Part shown: positions 20,722 to 29,065 of the stretch, in pieces
Position numbering within the stretch: position 1 is the first letter of the stretch
Layout of the letters: the number at the start of each line of letters is the position of its first letter
Assembly (NCBI RefSeq): GCF_004137765.1
Contig: NZ_NOIS01000005.1
Location: 186,001-250,000 of the forward strand
Length of the DNA: 64,000 nt
Source of the DNA: Rothia uropygialis
Lineage (GTDB): Bacteria; Actinomycetota; Actinomycetes; Actinomycetales; Micrococcaceae
Direction: 5' to 3'
Program-made: the position numbers and the translations under genes
The notes under the pieces: model-generated
Seen by the model: the letters and a program-made list of their open reading frames with translations, nothing else
What the model was told of the DNA's origin: nothing
Database searches by the model: none

Positions 20722-22200
20722 GTGTCCGGCACGGAGCAAAAATACGAGGCAGACGTGATCGTCGTCGGTGGAGGCAATGCGGGATTCACGGCAGCCCATG
20801 CGGCGGCCAAGAACGGCCGACGAGTACTTCTCTTGGAGAAGGGCACCAGCGACGATGCTGGTGGCAATAGCTTCTACACGGCCGGCGCAACCCGGATTAC
20901 GCATCATGGGCTCGAAGACCTCAAGGACTTCATTGAACCCGACGCACGTCACGCAATGACCACGGTTCCGCCATACACTTCCGAGGACTACGCCGCCGAT
21001 CTTGATCGGGTCACCGAAGGTCGCAACGACAAAGAGCTGACCAAGGTGCTCCTCGAGGAAGCCACCGAAACCCTACGATGGTTGCATTCGCTGGGGCTGA
21101 AGTACCGGCTGATGTACGAGCGTCAGTCGTATCAGAACCCGGACGGAACGTATCTCTTCTGGGGCGGGTTGCACGTCGGAAACGTCGACGGCGGTCAGGG
21201 CCTGATGGCCGACCACACTCGTGTTGCGGGCGAACTGGGTGTCGAGATCCGGTACGGAGTGCGCGGGAAAGAACTGCTCACCGAAGATGGCAAGGTAATA
21301 GGCGTGAAGGCAGAGGTCGGGGGGAGGGAGATCAACTACTCGGCCGAATCCGTCGTACTGACGGCCGGCGGTTTCGAGGCTGATCCGGAAATGCGCTCCC
21401 ACTACCTGGGGCAACGGTGGAGCCACGCCAAAGTACGGGGAACGCCCTATAACACTGGAGACATGCTCAACGCGGCCTTGGCAGTTGGGGCCGAGCGTGG
21501 CGGCGACTGGTCCAGTTGCCACTCGGTCCAGTGGGACGCCTTTACTCCCCACAATGAGAGCAATCGGGAGCTGACCAACAGGCTTACCCGCCAGTCCTAT
21601 CCTTTGGGCATTCTGGTCAACAAAAACGGCAACCGCTTTCTCGATGAGGGCGCGGACTTCCGCAATTACACCTACGCCAAGTACGGCAAGCGCATCCTCG
21701 AGCAGCCGGATGCCTTGGCTTTTCAGATTTTCGATGCCAAGACCCGTCCGATGTTGCGTGAAGAAGAATACGAGATGCCGGATATTTCGGAGGTCACCGC
21801 CGGGACGGTGGGCGAGTTGGCTGAAAAACTCGGTGTCGATCCCACCCAACTCCAAAAAACCGTCTCGGATTTCAACTCCCGCATTAACGTCGAGGCCGAA
21901 TTCGACCCCAACGTTAAGGACGGCCGCAGGGCTGACGTAGAGCCGCCCAAGAGCAACTGGGCGGAGGCGATCGACACTGCACCGTTCTTTGCCTATCCGG
22001 TCACTTGTGGTATCACCTTCACCTTTGGAGGTCTGAAGACCGACACCCATGGCAGGGTTCTCGACCAGCGCGGACAGCACATCAAGGGACTCTACGCGGC
22101 AGGTGAGATGCTCGGCGGGCTCTTCGCCAACAATTATCCAGGAGGTTCCGGCTTGGCGGCCGGTTGCGTCTTCGGCCGCAGGGCCGGACAGGTCGCGTAG
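20722..22200 (+). CDS. FAD-dependent dehydrogenase, TcuA (tricarballylate dehydrogenase)-like
   Basis: This 492-residue flavoprotein of the fumarate reductase/succinate dehydrogenase family has the N-terminal Rossmann motif VIVVGGGNAGFTAA. Its C-terminal block AYPVTCGITFTFGGLKTD, then LYAAGEMLGGLFANNYPGG, is close to tricarballylate dehydrogenases. It is expected to oxidise or reduce a carboxylic acid at the FAD site. GTG 20722 is preferred over ATG 20704 because GAAGGG lies about ten bases upstream of it. No TcuB-like partner gene is adjacent; a GntR regulator follows by 110 bases and a GntP permease is divergent, forming a small import-and-oxidation unit. Confidence 0.87.
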   Translation: MSGTEQKYEADVIVVGGGNAGFTAAHAAAKNGRRVLLLEKGTSDDAGGNSFYTAGATRITHHGLEDLKDFIEPDARHAMTTVPPYTSEDYAADLDRVTEGRNDKELTKVLLEEATETLRWLHSLGLKYRLMYERQSYQNPDGTYLFWGGLHVGNVDGGQGLMADHTRVAGELGVEIRYGVRGKELLTEDGKVIGVKAEVGGREINYSAESVVLTAGGFEADPEMRSHYLGQRWSHAKVRGTPYNTGDMLNAALAVGAERGGDWSSCHSVQWDAFTPHNESNRELTNRLTRQSYPLGILVNKNGNRFLDEGADFRNYTYAKYGKRILEQPDALAFQIFDAKTRPMLREEEYEMPDISEVTAGTVGELAEKLGVDPTQLQKTVSDFNSRINVEAEFDPNVKDGRRADVEPPKSNWAEAIDTAPFFAYPVTCGITFTFGGLKTDTHGRVLDQRGQHIKGLYAAGEMLGGLFANNYPGGSGLAAGCVFGRRAGQVA

Positions 22201-22310
22201 CGAGATCAAACGACTCCCCTGTATCCTCAATCCAGACGAAGACCGGGCTGCGGCCGGTCGCATCGTTATGGATTTGGGTTTCCGGAGACATCGAACAGAC
22301 GAGGAAAGAA

Positions 22311-22982
22311 ATGGCACGAGGGGCGGCGAACGGATTCGATCGCAACGCTATTTTCGAGAAACTGCGTCAAGAGATCATCGAAGGAACCTTGGAGCAGGGC
22401 TCGCCGTTGAAGGAATCTCCGCTCGCAACCCGGTTCAATGTCTCCCGAACCCCGGTCCGAGACGCATTGGTGCGGCTGGAACAGACCGGTTTGGCGGTAC
22501 GGGGGAATCGTGGCCTTGCGGTGAAAAGCATCGATCCGCAGTCGGTCGTACAGGTCTATCGGCTTCGTATTCTGCTCGAAGAAGAGGCCGCCGGGCAGGC
22601 AGCAGAGAACCGAACGTTCAATGACGTCATCAGCTTGCAGGCCCTCATGTCTCGAGACAAAGAAGTGGATCAGGACGACGAGCAGGCCCTGGTCCGGGCC
22701 AATCTGGATTTTCACGAAGCCGTCTGGCAAGCGACGCAAAACAAGCTACTAACCTCGTTGCTCAACGAAGTCACAGGTCAGGTAGTACACGCTCCGAAAT
22801 CTACGCTTTCGGTCGGAAATCGCTGGGCCGAGGCGCTGGAAGAACACGAAGCGCTGGTGAAGGCCATCGAAGATCGAGAGATTGCCTCGGCACGCCGTAT
22901 AGCCCGCCAGCACTTCGAACAAGCCCTCCACATTCGGATGAGCCTGCTCCGAGAATCCGTACGTCAACGCATCGACGGTTAA
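22311..22982 (+). CDS. GntR-family regulator, FCD (FadR) type
   Basis: This 223-residue protein has an N-terminal winged helix (IFEKLRQEIIEGTL, then ATRFNVSRTPVRDALVRL) and a helical FCD effector domain with DFHEAVWQAT and EEHEALVKAI, positions that supply metal- or ligand-binding Asp and His. The ATG at 22311 has GAGGAAAG just upstream. It follows the TcuA-like gene and probably senses the substrate or product of that enzyme. The GTATAC-type palindrome in the tcuA/gntP spacer is the best candidate operator. Confidence 0.92.
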   Translation: MARGAANGFDRNAIFEKLRQEIIEGTLEQGSPLKESPLATRFNVSRTPVRDALVRLEQTGLAVRGNRGLAVKSIDPQSVVQVYRLRILLEEEAAGQAAENRTFNDVISLQALMSRDKEVDQDDEQALVRANLDFHEAVWQATQNKLLTSLLNEVTGQVVHAPKSTLSVGNRWAEALEEHEALVKAIEDREIASARRIARQHFEQALHIRMSLLRESVRQRIDG

Positions 22983-23393
22983 CAGGATTCGGCGGTATGG
23001 TTTCGGGCAAAGGCCTCATGTCCAAAACAATCGTGGCGAGCATCGACGGCCAGGACTAGTCTCAGGTCATGACGAACACAGGTGGGGCGGCCCTGGATGC
23101 CCCACGGATGGACGCAAGCAAACTGTATTGTGACCGACGCGAATTGCACAGTGATTCCACGCTCGCCGAATGCCCGCCCAGCCCGGCGGCCCTGCCCTGA
23201 TGGAAAGACTGTGGGGGCGTGTCTGAAAAACTCACAGGGATAAAATTCGGTCTATACATCGCCCGGAGCGAGCTGGCTCCTCCGCATAGCCATAAAGGAT
23301 CACGAGCGGCCCTACCCATCCTGACGCGTATAGCCGAGCCTTACGCATGGGGGGCATATCCCCTACTCGAGCGGTCCTCCGCGGTTCAAAAAT
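22983..23393. other. Intergenic region, no gene seen
   Basis: These 411 bases lie between the GntR gene and the convergent end of the gas vesicle operon. Short open frames show no recognisable motif or ribosome site. The segment GGGGG-catat-CCCC near 23345-23360 and the pair GCGG-tcct-CCGC near 23371-23382 could form weak hairpins after the operon, but neither is followed by a clear T-tract on the minus strand. Confidence 0.4.
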
Positions 23394-24206
23394 TTATTCT
23401 CTCGAAGAGGACCTCTTTACAAGACCCTCATCACTTTCGATTGACTCGACAAATGAGTAAGGAGGCCAGGGTCCCAAAAACCTGATGGTGACAGCGGAAT
23501 TCTCGTTCTTGATCGCAGAAAGCTCTACTCCCAGATCATGTTTCCGTTCTTCTTCAACCAGACATGAAGCGCTCAGCACAGGGACTAGATCCTGTTGCCT
23601 GGAAGGGTGCCGGTATTCCTGGATCTGAACACAATGCGCCGCCACTCTGGCACGATAACCCGGGTATGCTTGGTCGGCAGCCATGTCCGCAGTTTCTTTC
23701 GAGATTTTTTCCAGGCGTTTTTGGAGCAATCGTTGCACTCCCGCAGGGCGTGACTGCAACTCCGTCTGGAGCTGACCTATGTTCGGATCCTCAGCAGCCA
23801 CCTGGGACCGGTTCAACGATATTTCGACACGCAACTCAGACTTTCCTGCCAAGGAGCTGAGCCTGCCCGTCAGCGTTTTTTCGGACGTTGCGAGCCATGA
23901 TTTCAGTTGCTCTTCGGCCGATGCTCCGTGGTCATCATCTGACTGGACTATGACATTGAAGGACATAGGAAGGACCGCTCCGGCCGCCTCCCACCCTTCT
24001 TCGACCACGTCGCTATGCTGCAAGACCCACCGCTTGACGTCCTCGTCTGGGCCATCGTAGGGACCGCCTTCGTGGGAGTGAACCACGGCACGAGGGCCGG
24101 TTTCATTGCCTACAATATGCAGTGGGGCGTCGTCGATACCCGTGGTTTGAGGTTGGTAGTCCCCGTCAGGCACGATCGAATATACGTAAAGCTTGTTGTC
24201 TGTCAT
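23394..24206 (-). CDS. gvpL: Gas vesicle protein GvpL/GvpF family (distal copy)
   Basis: This 270-residue member of the GvpF/GvpL family starts with the typical YVYSIVPDG and ends with the conserved GPWPPYSF, the same ending pattern as the other copy in this operon (GPQAPYDF). GvpF/L proteins are minor components that bind GvpA and aid vesicle assembly. It is the last gene of the operon and overlaps gvpK by four bases. The name gvpL rather than gvpF follows its distal position. Confidence 0.9.
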   Translation of the reverse strand: MTDNKLYVYSIVPDGDYQPQTTGIDDAPLHIVGNETGPRAVVHSHEGGPYDGPDEDVKRWVLQHSDVVEEGWEAAGAVLPMSFNVIVQSDDDHGASAEEQLKSWLATSEKTLTGRLSSLAGKSELRVEISLNRSQVAAEDPNIGQLQTELQSRPAGVQRLLQKRLEKISKETADMAADQAYPGYRARVAAHCVQIQEYRHPSRQQDLVPVLSASCLVEEERKHDLGVELSAIKNENSAVTIRFLGPWPPYSFVESIESDEGLVKRSSSRE

Positions 24207-24526
24207 GTGACGTTCTTTCGGTCTTCCTCAGCCCACCGGGCCGGGTTGATGAGCTTGTCGACGACCTCGTCGACGACGTCGTCGAGACCGCGGTGCAGGT
24301 CATCGACCGATGCACTGATTCCGTGTTCTGCCTTCAACTGATCCATCGCCTCGTCAAGTTCCATTAAGGCTTCGCCGAGTCGATTTTGTTCCTCCTCGGT
24401 AAGATCTCCACCCTCCATCCGTCGGACGGCTTGGGTTTCGAGGGCCTCTTGAATCACCTCGACCAAGGTCACTACGAGCGTGAGAACACCGTGCTTGAGG
24501 CTTTCCTCGTCAATTTGAAGTGCCAT
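24203..24526 (-). CDS. gvpK: Gas vesicle protein GvpK
   Basis: This 107-residue protein matches the GvpK pattern: an N-terminal helix GVLTLVVTLVEVIQEALETQ, then RRMEGGDLTEEEQNRLGEAL and a second amphipathic helix. GvpK is needed for gas vesicle formation, probably as an assembly factor. It overlaps the start of gvpL (ATGA) and lies 12 bases after the PH-fused gvpJ-like gene, so it is translated as part of the operon. Confidence 0.93.
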   Translation of the reverse strand: MALQIDEESLKHGVLTLVVTLVEVIQEALETQAVRRMEGGDLTEEEQNRLGEALMELDEAMDQLKAEHGISASVDDLHRGLDDVVDEVVDKLINPARWAEEDRKNVT

Positions 24527-24538
24527 GCCATACCTCTG

Positions 24539-25504
24539 CTACAACTTGTTCTTGGGTGATGTCGTTTCCGGTGCCGGATCAGCCGAAAGCGGTTCCCGGT
24601 TCCCCCACCATGCGGCGAGACTCTGTTGCCAAGTCTCAAGGTCTTCGGTGGCCAAAACAGTGGTGCCGTGTTTGGTCGTGAGACTCAATACCACGGGTTG
24701 GTCAGTCGGGTTGTCGCGGGACTCGGTTTCCAGATCCCACACGTCCCTGGGGTGCAAGCGGACTAGGGCTCGGCTGTCCATCGGCGATTTCCAAACCAGC
24801 CCTTCGCCCTCGCTCAGCGTGGCCTGCCCGGCGCGCCATACGATGTCACCGGCGCGAGATTCGAGGAACCAAACCCGACCTTCATGCAGCGGACCGGGCT
24901 GCGGAGCTTCAGCCTCCAGAGATTGCGACATACTCGTATGTCTTAGCTGCTCCTTAACCAGGCCGATCAGTCGTTCCGGGTCCACGGCTGAGAGCTTGGC
25001 AGTACTAGCGTCGCGGAGCTCGACGTGAATGCGAGTTCGATGTTCTCCGCCGATTGAGCGTTCATTGAGCGGCCGAATCGAGGTTATGTCGGACAGGTTT
25101 GCCTCCCACAAGGTCTCCTGCGGATCTCGCCGATGGATAATCAACCGATGGTTGGTCAGGTAGGCGCTCCCTGGCCTCCACGTCCTATAAAAATTGTCCT
25201 GGTAATGCCCGCCGGCCATCTTGGCGATGACTTCTTCGCCTTCGCCCATAGGTAGATGAGCCGTCATCGACTTTCGGACCCAGGCTCGAGTCTGTTCGTC
25301 CCACTGACGCATCATCCCGTATTCCAGCATCGTCTCGATGCCAGCGATGGTAGTTCTCAAGTTCACCCCTATCAGGGGAACGTCAGCCACCGAAATAATG
25401 AGATCAAGGTCGAGGTACACTCCTTTGTTCAGGAGCACCTCAATCAAATCAGGAAGTGTTGCCCGTGGATCTCGACTGGGCTGCATCGCCGCGGTGTCGG
25501 TCAT
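24539..25504 (-). CDS. GvpA/J-like protein fused to PH/GRAM-like modules
   Basis: Residues about 15-65 of this 321-residue protein form a GvpA/GvpJ domain (PDLIEVLLNKGVYLDLDLI, then IAGIETMLEYG). The rest is not gas vesicle structural sequence. It contains a beta-rich segment with AYLTNHRLIIHRR preceded by GEGEEVIAKMAG, which reads like a bacterial PH or GRAM module, and a second similar segment (about 205-305) ending in a W-rich helix. The fusion may link the vesicle surface to a membrane or another protein. GvpA/J proteins are usually 70-140 residues, so this is long. It lies six bases after the zinc-ribbon gvpJ-like gene. Confidence 0.8.
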   Translation of the reverse strand: MTDTAAMQPSRDPRATLPDLIEVLLNKGVYLDLDLIISVADVPLIGVNLRTTIAGIETMLEYGMMRQWDEQTRAWVRKSMTAHLPMGEGEEVIAKMAGGHYQDNFYRTWRPGSAYLTNHRLIIHRRDPQETLWEANLSDITSIRPLNERSIGGEHRTRIHVELRDASTAKLSAVDPERLIGLVKEQLRHTSMSQSLEAEAPQPGPLHEGRVWFLESRAGDIVWRAGQATLSEGEGLVWKSPMDSRALVRLHPRDVWDLETESRDNPTDQPVVLSLTTKHGTTVLATEDLETWQQSLAAWWGNREPLSADPAPETTSPKNKL

Positions 25505-25510
25505 TAAAGG

Positions 25511-25966
25511 TTATTCTCCTGCCTGGAGGCCGGAACTCGAGAAATCTTCGGGCCGTTGCTCAGGCGTTTTCGAACTTAGAGACTGGTCCGAACCCTGCCG
25601 ACTCAGCTCTTTGGAACGCGCGCTCTGCCAACCGCACCAGGGGCAGTACTCATTCATCAGTTGCCTAAGTTCGGCGCGCTTTCCGCATTGGGGACACGTG
25701 TCCTTCTGCTCAATTGCTTCTTTCCAAGCCACAGTTTCTCTGTCGGTCCCCGCCGGGAAGTCCAGGCCGTACCGCGCGGCGGTCTCAAACGAGGCCAAGG
25801 CCGCCCGGATCCGGATCCCCAGCAGCTCCACTCCTGCTACTGAAACCATGATGTCAGCGTTAAGCACCAGACCCTTGTCGAGAAGGGTCTCAACGACCTG
25901 CAGAAGAGTACCTTCCCGATCCCGCTGTGGCTCCATAGCATTATTCGAGGTATTCGCTACGCTCAT
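25511..25966 (-). CDS. gvpJ: GvpJ-like protein fused to a zinc ribbon
   Basis: Residues about 20-70 of this 151-residue protein form a GvpA/GvpJ domain (LLQVVETLLDKGLVLNADI, then ALASFETAARYGL). A C-terminal zinc ribbon follows, with the pairs CPQCGK and CPWCGW about 18 residues apart. A polar tail ends the protein. GvpJ proteins are thought to nucleate or cap the vesicle. The ATG has AAGGAGCT just upstream. It lies about 60 bases after gvpO. The ribbon could bind zinc for protein contact or, less likely, nucleic acid. Confidence 0.85.
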   Translation of the reverse strand: MSVANTSNNAMEPQRDREGTLLQVVETLLDKGLVLNADIMVSVAGVELLGIRIRAALASFETAARYGLDFPAGTDRETVAWKEAIEQKDTCPQCGKRAELRQLMNEYCPWCGWQSARSKELSRQGSDQSLSSKTPEQRPEDFSSSGLQAGE

Positions 25967-26028
25967 CAGTAGCTCCTTTGGTCATGACAGCCCACCCCGG
26001 CGTATTCACTCGGGATAGGCATGTTGGT

Positions 26029-26532
26029 TCAGTCGGAGGGGTGACCACGTACATAGCGGTCCTTTCGGTCATAAGCAACGATGTCTCCCTCAGCATCTAA
26101 ATCCACTTCGTAGATGGCCAGCAGATCAGCAGTATCGGGGATGCGGCGGGACTCCACCACCTCCAGTCGAACCACCCACCCTTCACCGCTCTTCTTGACC
26201 CCGACGACCGACTCGGGTTGGCGCCGAGTTAAGTCGACAAATTGTTCAAGCGCGGATTTGACGGCTTTGCCCGCAGAGATCTCCGGCCTTGCGTTACTCG
26301 GCGACCTGCTCCCCTTGGGCTGTTCTCCCGGCGTTTCTTCGTGATGCTCATGGCCGGATGAACTCTCATGCTCAGATGAAGGTCGTTTGTCCGGCGTGTG
26401 GTTAGAGTTCGTAGCCGAGGGTTTGCGCCGACGAGGCTCATCGCTGTGGTTTGCGGGCCGTCGGTTCCGATCCTCCGACTGTTGCTCTGCGGAATCGTTT
26501 TTCGCCGTGGATGTGGGGCGTTGGTCGTTCAT
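26029..26532 (-). CDS. gvpO: Gas vesicle protein GvpO
   Basis: The C-terminal 80 residues of this 167-residue protein match GvpO: ALEQFVDLTRRQPESVVGV, then GWVVRLEVVESRRIPDTADL and DRYVRGH. The first 85 residues are a polar low-complexity extension rich in S, E, R, H and P. GvpO is an accessory protein found in many gas vesicle clusters and implicated in expression or assembly. It overlaps gvpG by four bases (ATGA). Confidence 0.92.
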   Translation of the reverse strand: MNDQRPTSTAKNDSAEQQSEDRNRRPANHSDEPRRRKPSATNSNHTPDKRPSSEHESSSGHEHHEETPGEQPKGSRSPSNARPEISAGKAVKSALEQFVDLTRRQPESVVGVKKSGEGWVVRLEVVESRRIPDTADLLAIYEVDLDAEGDIVAYDRKDRYVRGHPSD

Positions 26533-26783
26533 CTTTGCTCCTTAGATTTATTACGCCTAGTGGCCTCGAGGAGCCGCCCGACTAGTTCCCGCTCCAACTG
26601 ATCGGCTTCTGAATTATCAAGGCGTCCGTCGCGACGGGCCTCGGCTACTTCTTCCAGTTGGCGGCGGATCCTGCCTCGGTCGTAGAACTGCTTCTCGGCT
26701 TCGTCACGCACCTGTTCGGCGACCCATACGGTCCCACGAAGAGGAGCGAATGGGGCTGAGAAAATCGCAGAGAAAATACCCAT
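26529..26783 (-). CDS. gvpG: Gas vesicle protein GvpG
   Basis: This 84-residue protein fits GvpG: a hydrophobic start (MGIFSAIFSAPFAPLRGTVW) followed by a charged amphipathic helix with repeated E, R, Q and L. GvpG is a small accessory protein usually encoded beside gvpF. Here it lies nine bases after gvpF and overlaps gvpO. Confidence 0.92.
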   Translation of the reverse strand: MGIFSAIFSAPFAPLRGTVWVAEQVRDEAEKQFYDRGRIRRQLEEVAEARRDGRLDNSEADQLERELVGRLLEATRRNKSKEQR

Positions 26784-26792
26784 CGAAATGCC

Positions 26793-27551
26793 TCACTCGG
26801 AGGTTTCGGGGAGGAAATCATAGGGCGCCTGGGGACCAAGCAGTCGAAAGACCAGCCTTTGTTGATTCTGTTCTGCCAGTTCTTCCACAGCCGACTCGAA
26901 ATCCTCGGTCGCATCGTTTTCGATGAGTACGGCCACCTCAACGACGTCTTCGGCCTGTCCAGCCTCGCGAACGACGTGTTCGGCGGTGACTTTCTCGATC
27001 CTTTCAAGCAGAGGTTCAGCCTCAGTAGAACGTTTGACGTCGAAAGCTGCGACGATAATCTCTCCTAAACGAATGCGCTGGGGACGCGTTTCATCCTCGC
27101 TGGTGCCAGCGATAGCCGCGCGAAGCTCTGCGGCTTCCCCATTCTCCTCAACGATCTCCCGCAATACCCGCTCGCGGTCGAATCGCACGAGCAGCGTGTA
27201 CTGCGCGTGTCCCTTGAGCCGAACGAGACTGTCATAATACTTCTGCTCGTTGGGGTCGAGGACATCTCTGGTTATGTCATCGGGATCGGGAACCACAGTC
27301 CCGAATGCCAGTGGCAGAATCGGCTCATTGGCACCGATCCGGTCCAGGACGGTGGTGTGGGCCACCAGGTTGTTCGGCGTGCCCAAGTCTTCGACGGTGT
27401 CAACGTCGCTAACTACTGCGCCGAGTCGACCGGAGCTAATCTTGCGGACGGACTGGTTTTGAACGCCTTCAAGGTCGAACTGCTCCCCCGAATCGTTAAG
27501 GATGATCCCGTAAAAGTACGTCTCCCTCGATGGGGCGGCCATGTCATTCAT
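26793..27551 (-). CDS. gvpF: Gas vesicle protein GvpF
   Basis: This 252-residue member of the GvpF/L family has the N-terminal [11 protein letters not shown] strand, a central segment [14 protein letters not shown] and the C-terminal [11 protein letters not shown]. GvpF binds GvpA and may act as a chaperone or seed in vesicle growth. It overlaps gvpA by four bases (ATGA), which suggests coupled translation with the structural protein. A second family member (gvpL) ends the operon. Confidence 0.92.
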   Translation of the reverse strand: MNDMAAPSRETYFYGIILNDSGEQFDLEGVQNQSVRKISSGRLGAVVSDVDTVEDLGTPNNLVAHTTVLDRIGANEPILPLAFGTVVPDPDDITRDVLDPNEQKYYDSLVRLKGHAQYTLLVRFDRERVLREIVEENGEAAELRAAIAGTSEDETRPQRIRLGEIIVAAFDVKRSTEAEPLLERIEKVTAEHVVREAGQAEDVVEVAVLIENDATEDFESAVEELAEQNQQRLVFRLLGPQAPYDFLPETSE

Positions 27552-27970
27552 TCTGCATTTTCGCTTTTCTTCCGCACCGGGCGCTTGGCTTGCCTTTGCG
27601 GTTGCTCGTCTTGTGCGTCCGCGTCTTTATTGGACGTGAAGGCATTCTTGACTCCTTCGACCGCGCCTTGGGTTTTGCCCTTGGCCCCGCCCTGCGTCAT
27701 GCCTTCAAATAGTTCGGGGAGATCCCGCCCGCCCTGCTGGGTCAGGTCCAGACGGTTCGTTGCTTCGGCGAAGCGTAGGTAGGTATCAACGCTGGCGATG
27801 ACGATGCGAGCGTCAATCGTGAGGATTTCAATCCCCACCAAAGAGACTCTTACGTAGATGTCGATCACGAGACCTTTGTCCAGGATGATCTCTACAACGT
27901 CGGCAAGGGAGCTCGATGACGGTCGATCGACATAGCTTCCGCGAGAACGTTCAGCAGTGCTGTTGGTCAT
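27548..27970 (-). CDS. gvpA: Major gas vesicle structural protein GvpA, long C-terminal tail
   Basis: Residues about 18-70 match the GvpA core very well: [18 protein letters not shown], then [11 protein letters not shown] and [17 protein letters not shown]. GvpA subunits polymerise into the gas-permeable shell. The usual protein is about 70-75 residues; this one is 140, with a hydrophilic tail rich in G, Q, K, D and E after the core. The ATG at 27970 is preferred over a TTG five codons upstream. It lies third in the operon, after the two promoter-proximal accessory genes, and no second canonical gvpA is present. Confidence 0.95.
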   Translation of the reverse strand: MTNSTAERSRGSYVDRPSSSSLADVVEIILDKGLVIDIYVRVSLVGIEILTIDARIVIASVDTYLRFAEATNRLDLTQQGGRDLPELFEGMTQGGAKGKTQGAVEGVKNAFTSNKDADAQDEQPQRQAKRPVRKKSENAE

Positions 27971-28006
27971 TTTCGGTACCTGCAATCTTTCGGGATGAGC
28001 GAACTA

Positions 28007-29065
28007 CTAATCGCGTTCGTTCTCTTCATCAGCTGGTGATTCGTAGTCATCGTCTGCATCGACGTCCTCGCCTTCGCCGGCGGGCTCATCTTCGACGGGT
28101 TCTTCTTCTGCCTCTGGAGAATCCTCTTCCTCGACGTAATCAGCTTCCTCCTCGGCGGGCTCTTCAAGCTCGTCCTCGTCTTCACCGGAATCCTGGTCTT
28201 GGAAGTCTTCTGAATTCTCTTCGTCCTGAGGCTCTTCGGACTCGTTCTCCTGGTCGGCTTCCTGCTCTTCTTCCAGCGCGTCCTCATGGGACGTTACGAG
28301 TTCACTGTCGCGTATTTCTCCGCGCCAGCCTTCCACCCCGTCAGGATCAAGGATCGTATCCGTCATGACGTGGTGGACGAAGAACTTCATCTCCAATCGG
28401 AACCGACGGCCCACGGCCCGCCAAATATTGCCGGTGCGCTCCATGAACCCCTGAGGGTGGTATTCACCGATGACGACCATCCGAGTCAGTCGCGGCGCGA
28501 CTTCGTGGAAGGAAACGCTTCCGCTGATATATCCTTTATCACCGGTGGATTCCCAGACGATATGGGAGTCGGGAACCTGCTCGACAATGGTCGCCTCCCA
28601 AGTACGGTGCGACCAGAAGACCTGACCTTTGAATTTGAGTTTCGTATCCTCAGTACGCTCGACGCTCTCGACTTTTTTCATAAAGTCCGGCCAGTCCTCG
28701 AATTGGGTGAAGGCGTTATACGCGACCGAAAGCGGCACTCCAACCTCGGCCCATTCGACGATATTCATGAATTTGTTGTCGCTGGAGCCACTGCCTCCGG
28801 AGCTACCACCCCCGAAAACACCCTTGACCTTGTCTTTCGCTCCCGCGGTCGCAGCCGATACAGCCGCTTTGGCGGGAGACTCGCCCTCCGCGATCTTTTG
28901 GGCGCCAGCTTTGGCAGCCTCACCGCCGGATCCACCATTTCCATCGAACCGGTCTGCGAGCTGATCAACCTTACCGCTGGCCGAACTGATCGCTTTACGT
29001 CCAAGGGTCTGAGCATAATCGGCTACTTGCCCTTTGAGGCCTCCAAGGACCGTGTTGTCGCTCAT
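28007..29065 (-). CDS. SRPBCC-domain gas vesicle-associated protein with acidic tail
   Basis: Three parts can be seen in this 352-residue protein. The N-terminal 95 residues are Gly/Ala/Ser/Lys-rich with apparently amphipathic stretches. Residues about 98-250 form an SRPBCC (START-like, polyketide cyclase/dehydrase) domain: EVGVPLSVAYNAFTQFEDWP, then FWSHRTWEATIVE and GSVSFHEVAPRLTRM. The last 100 residues are almost wholly Glu/Asp. SRPBCC folds bind hydrophobic ligands. It overlaps the upstream gene by four bases and precedes gvpA. Streptomycete clusters carry extra genes (gvpY, gvpZ) in comparable places, but I cannot equate them with confidence. Confidence 0.8.
   Translation of the reverse strand: MSDNTVLGGLKGQVADYAQTLGRKAISSASGKVDQLADRFDGNGGSGGEAAKAGAQKIAEGESPAKAAVSAATAGAKDKVKGVFGGGSSGGSGSSDNKFMNIVEWAEVGVPLSVAYNAFTQFEDWPDFMKKVESVERTEDTKLKFKGQVFWSHRTWEATIVEQVPDSHIVWESTGDKGYISGSVSFHEVAPRLTRMVVIGEYHPQGFMERTGNIWRAVGRRFRLEMKFFVHHVMTDTILDPDGVEGWRGEIRDSELVTSHEDALEEEQEADQENESEEPQDEENSEDFQDQDSGEDEDELEEPAEEEADYVEEEDSPEAEEEPVEDEPAGEGEDVDADDDYESPADEENERD

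Noticed and set aside
23219-23485. Small plus-strand open frame overlapping the end of gvpL
   Set aside because: No recognisable domain; overlaps a well-supported gene on the other strand.
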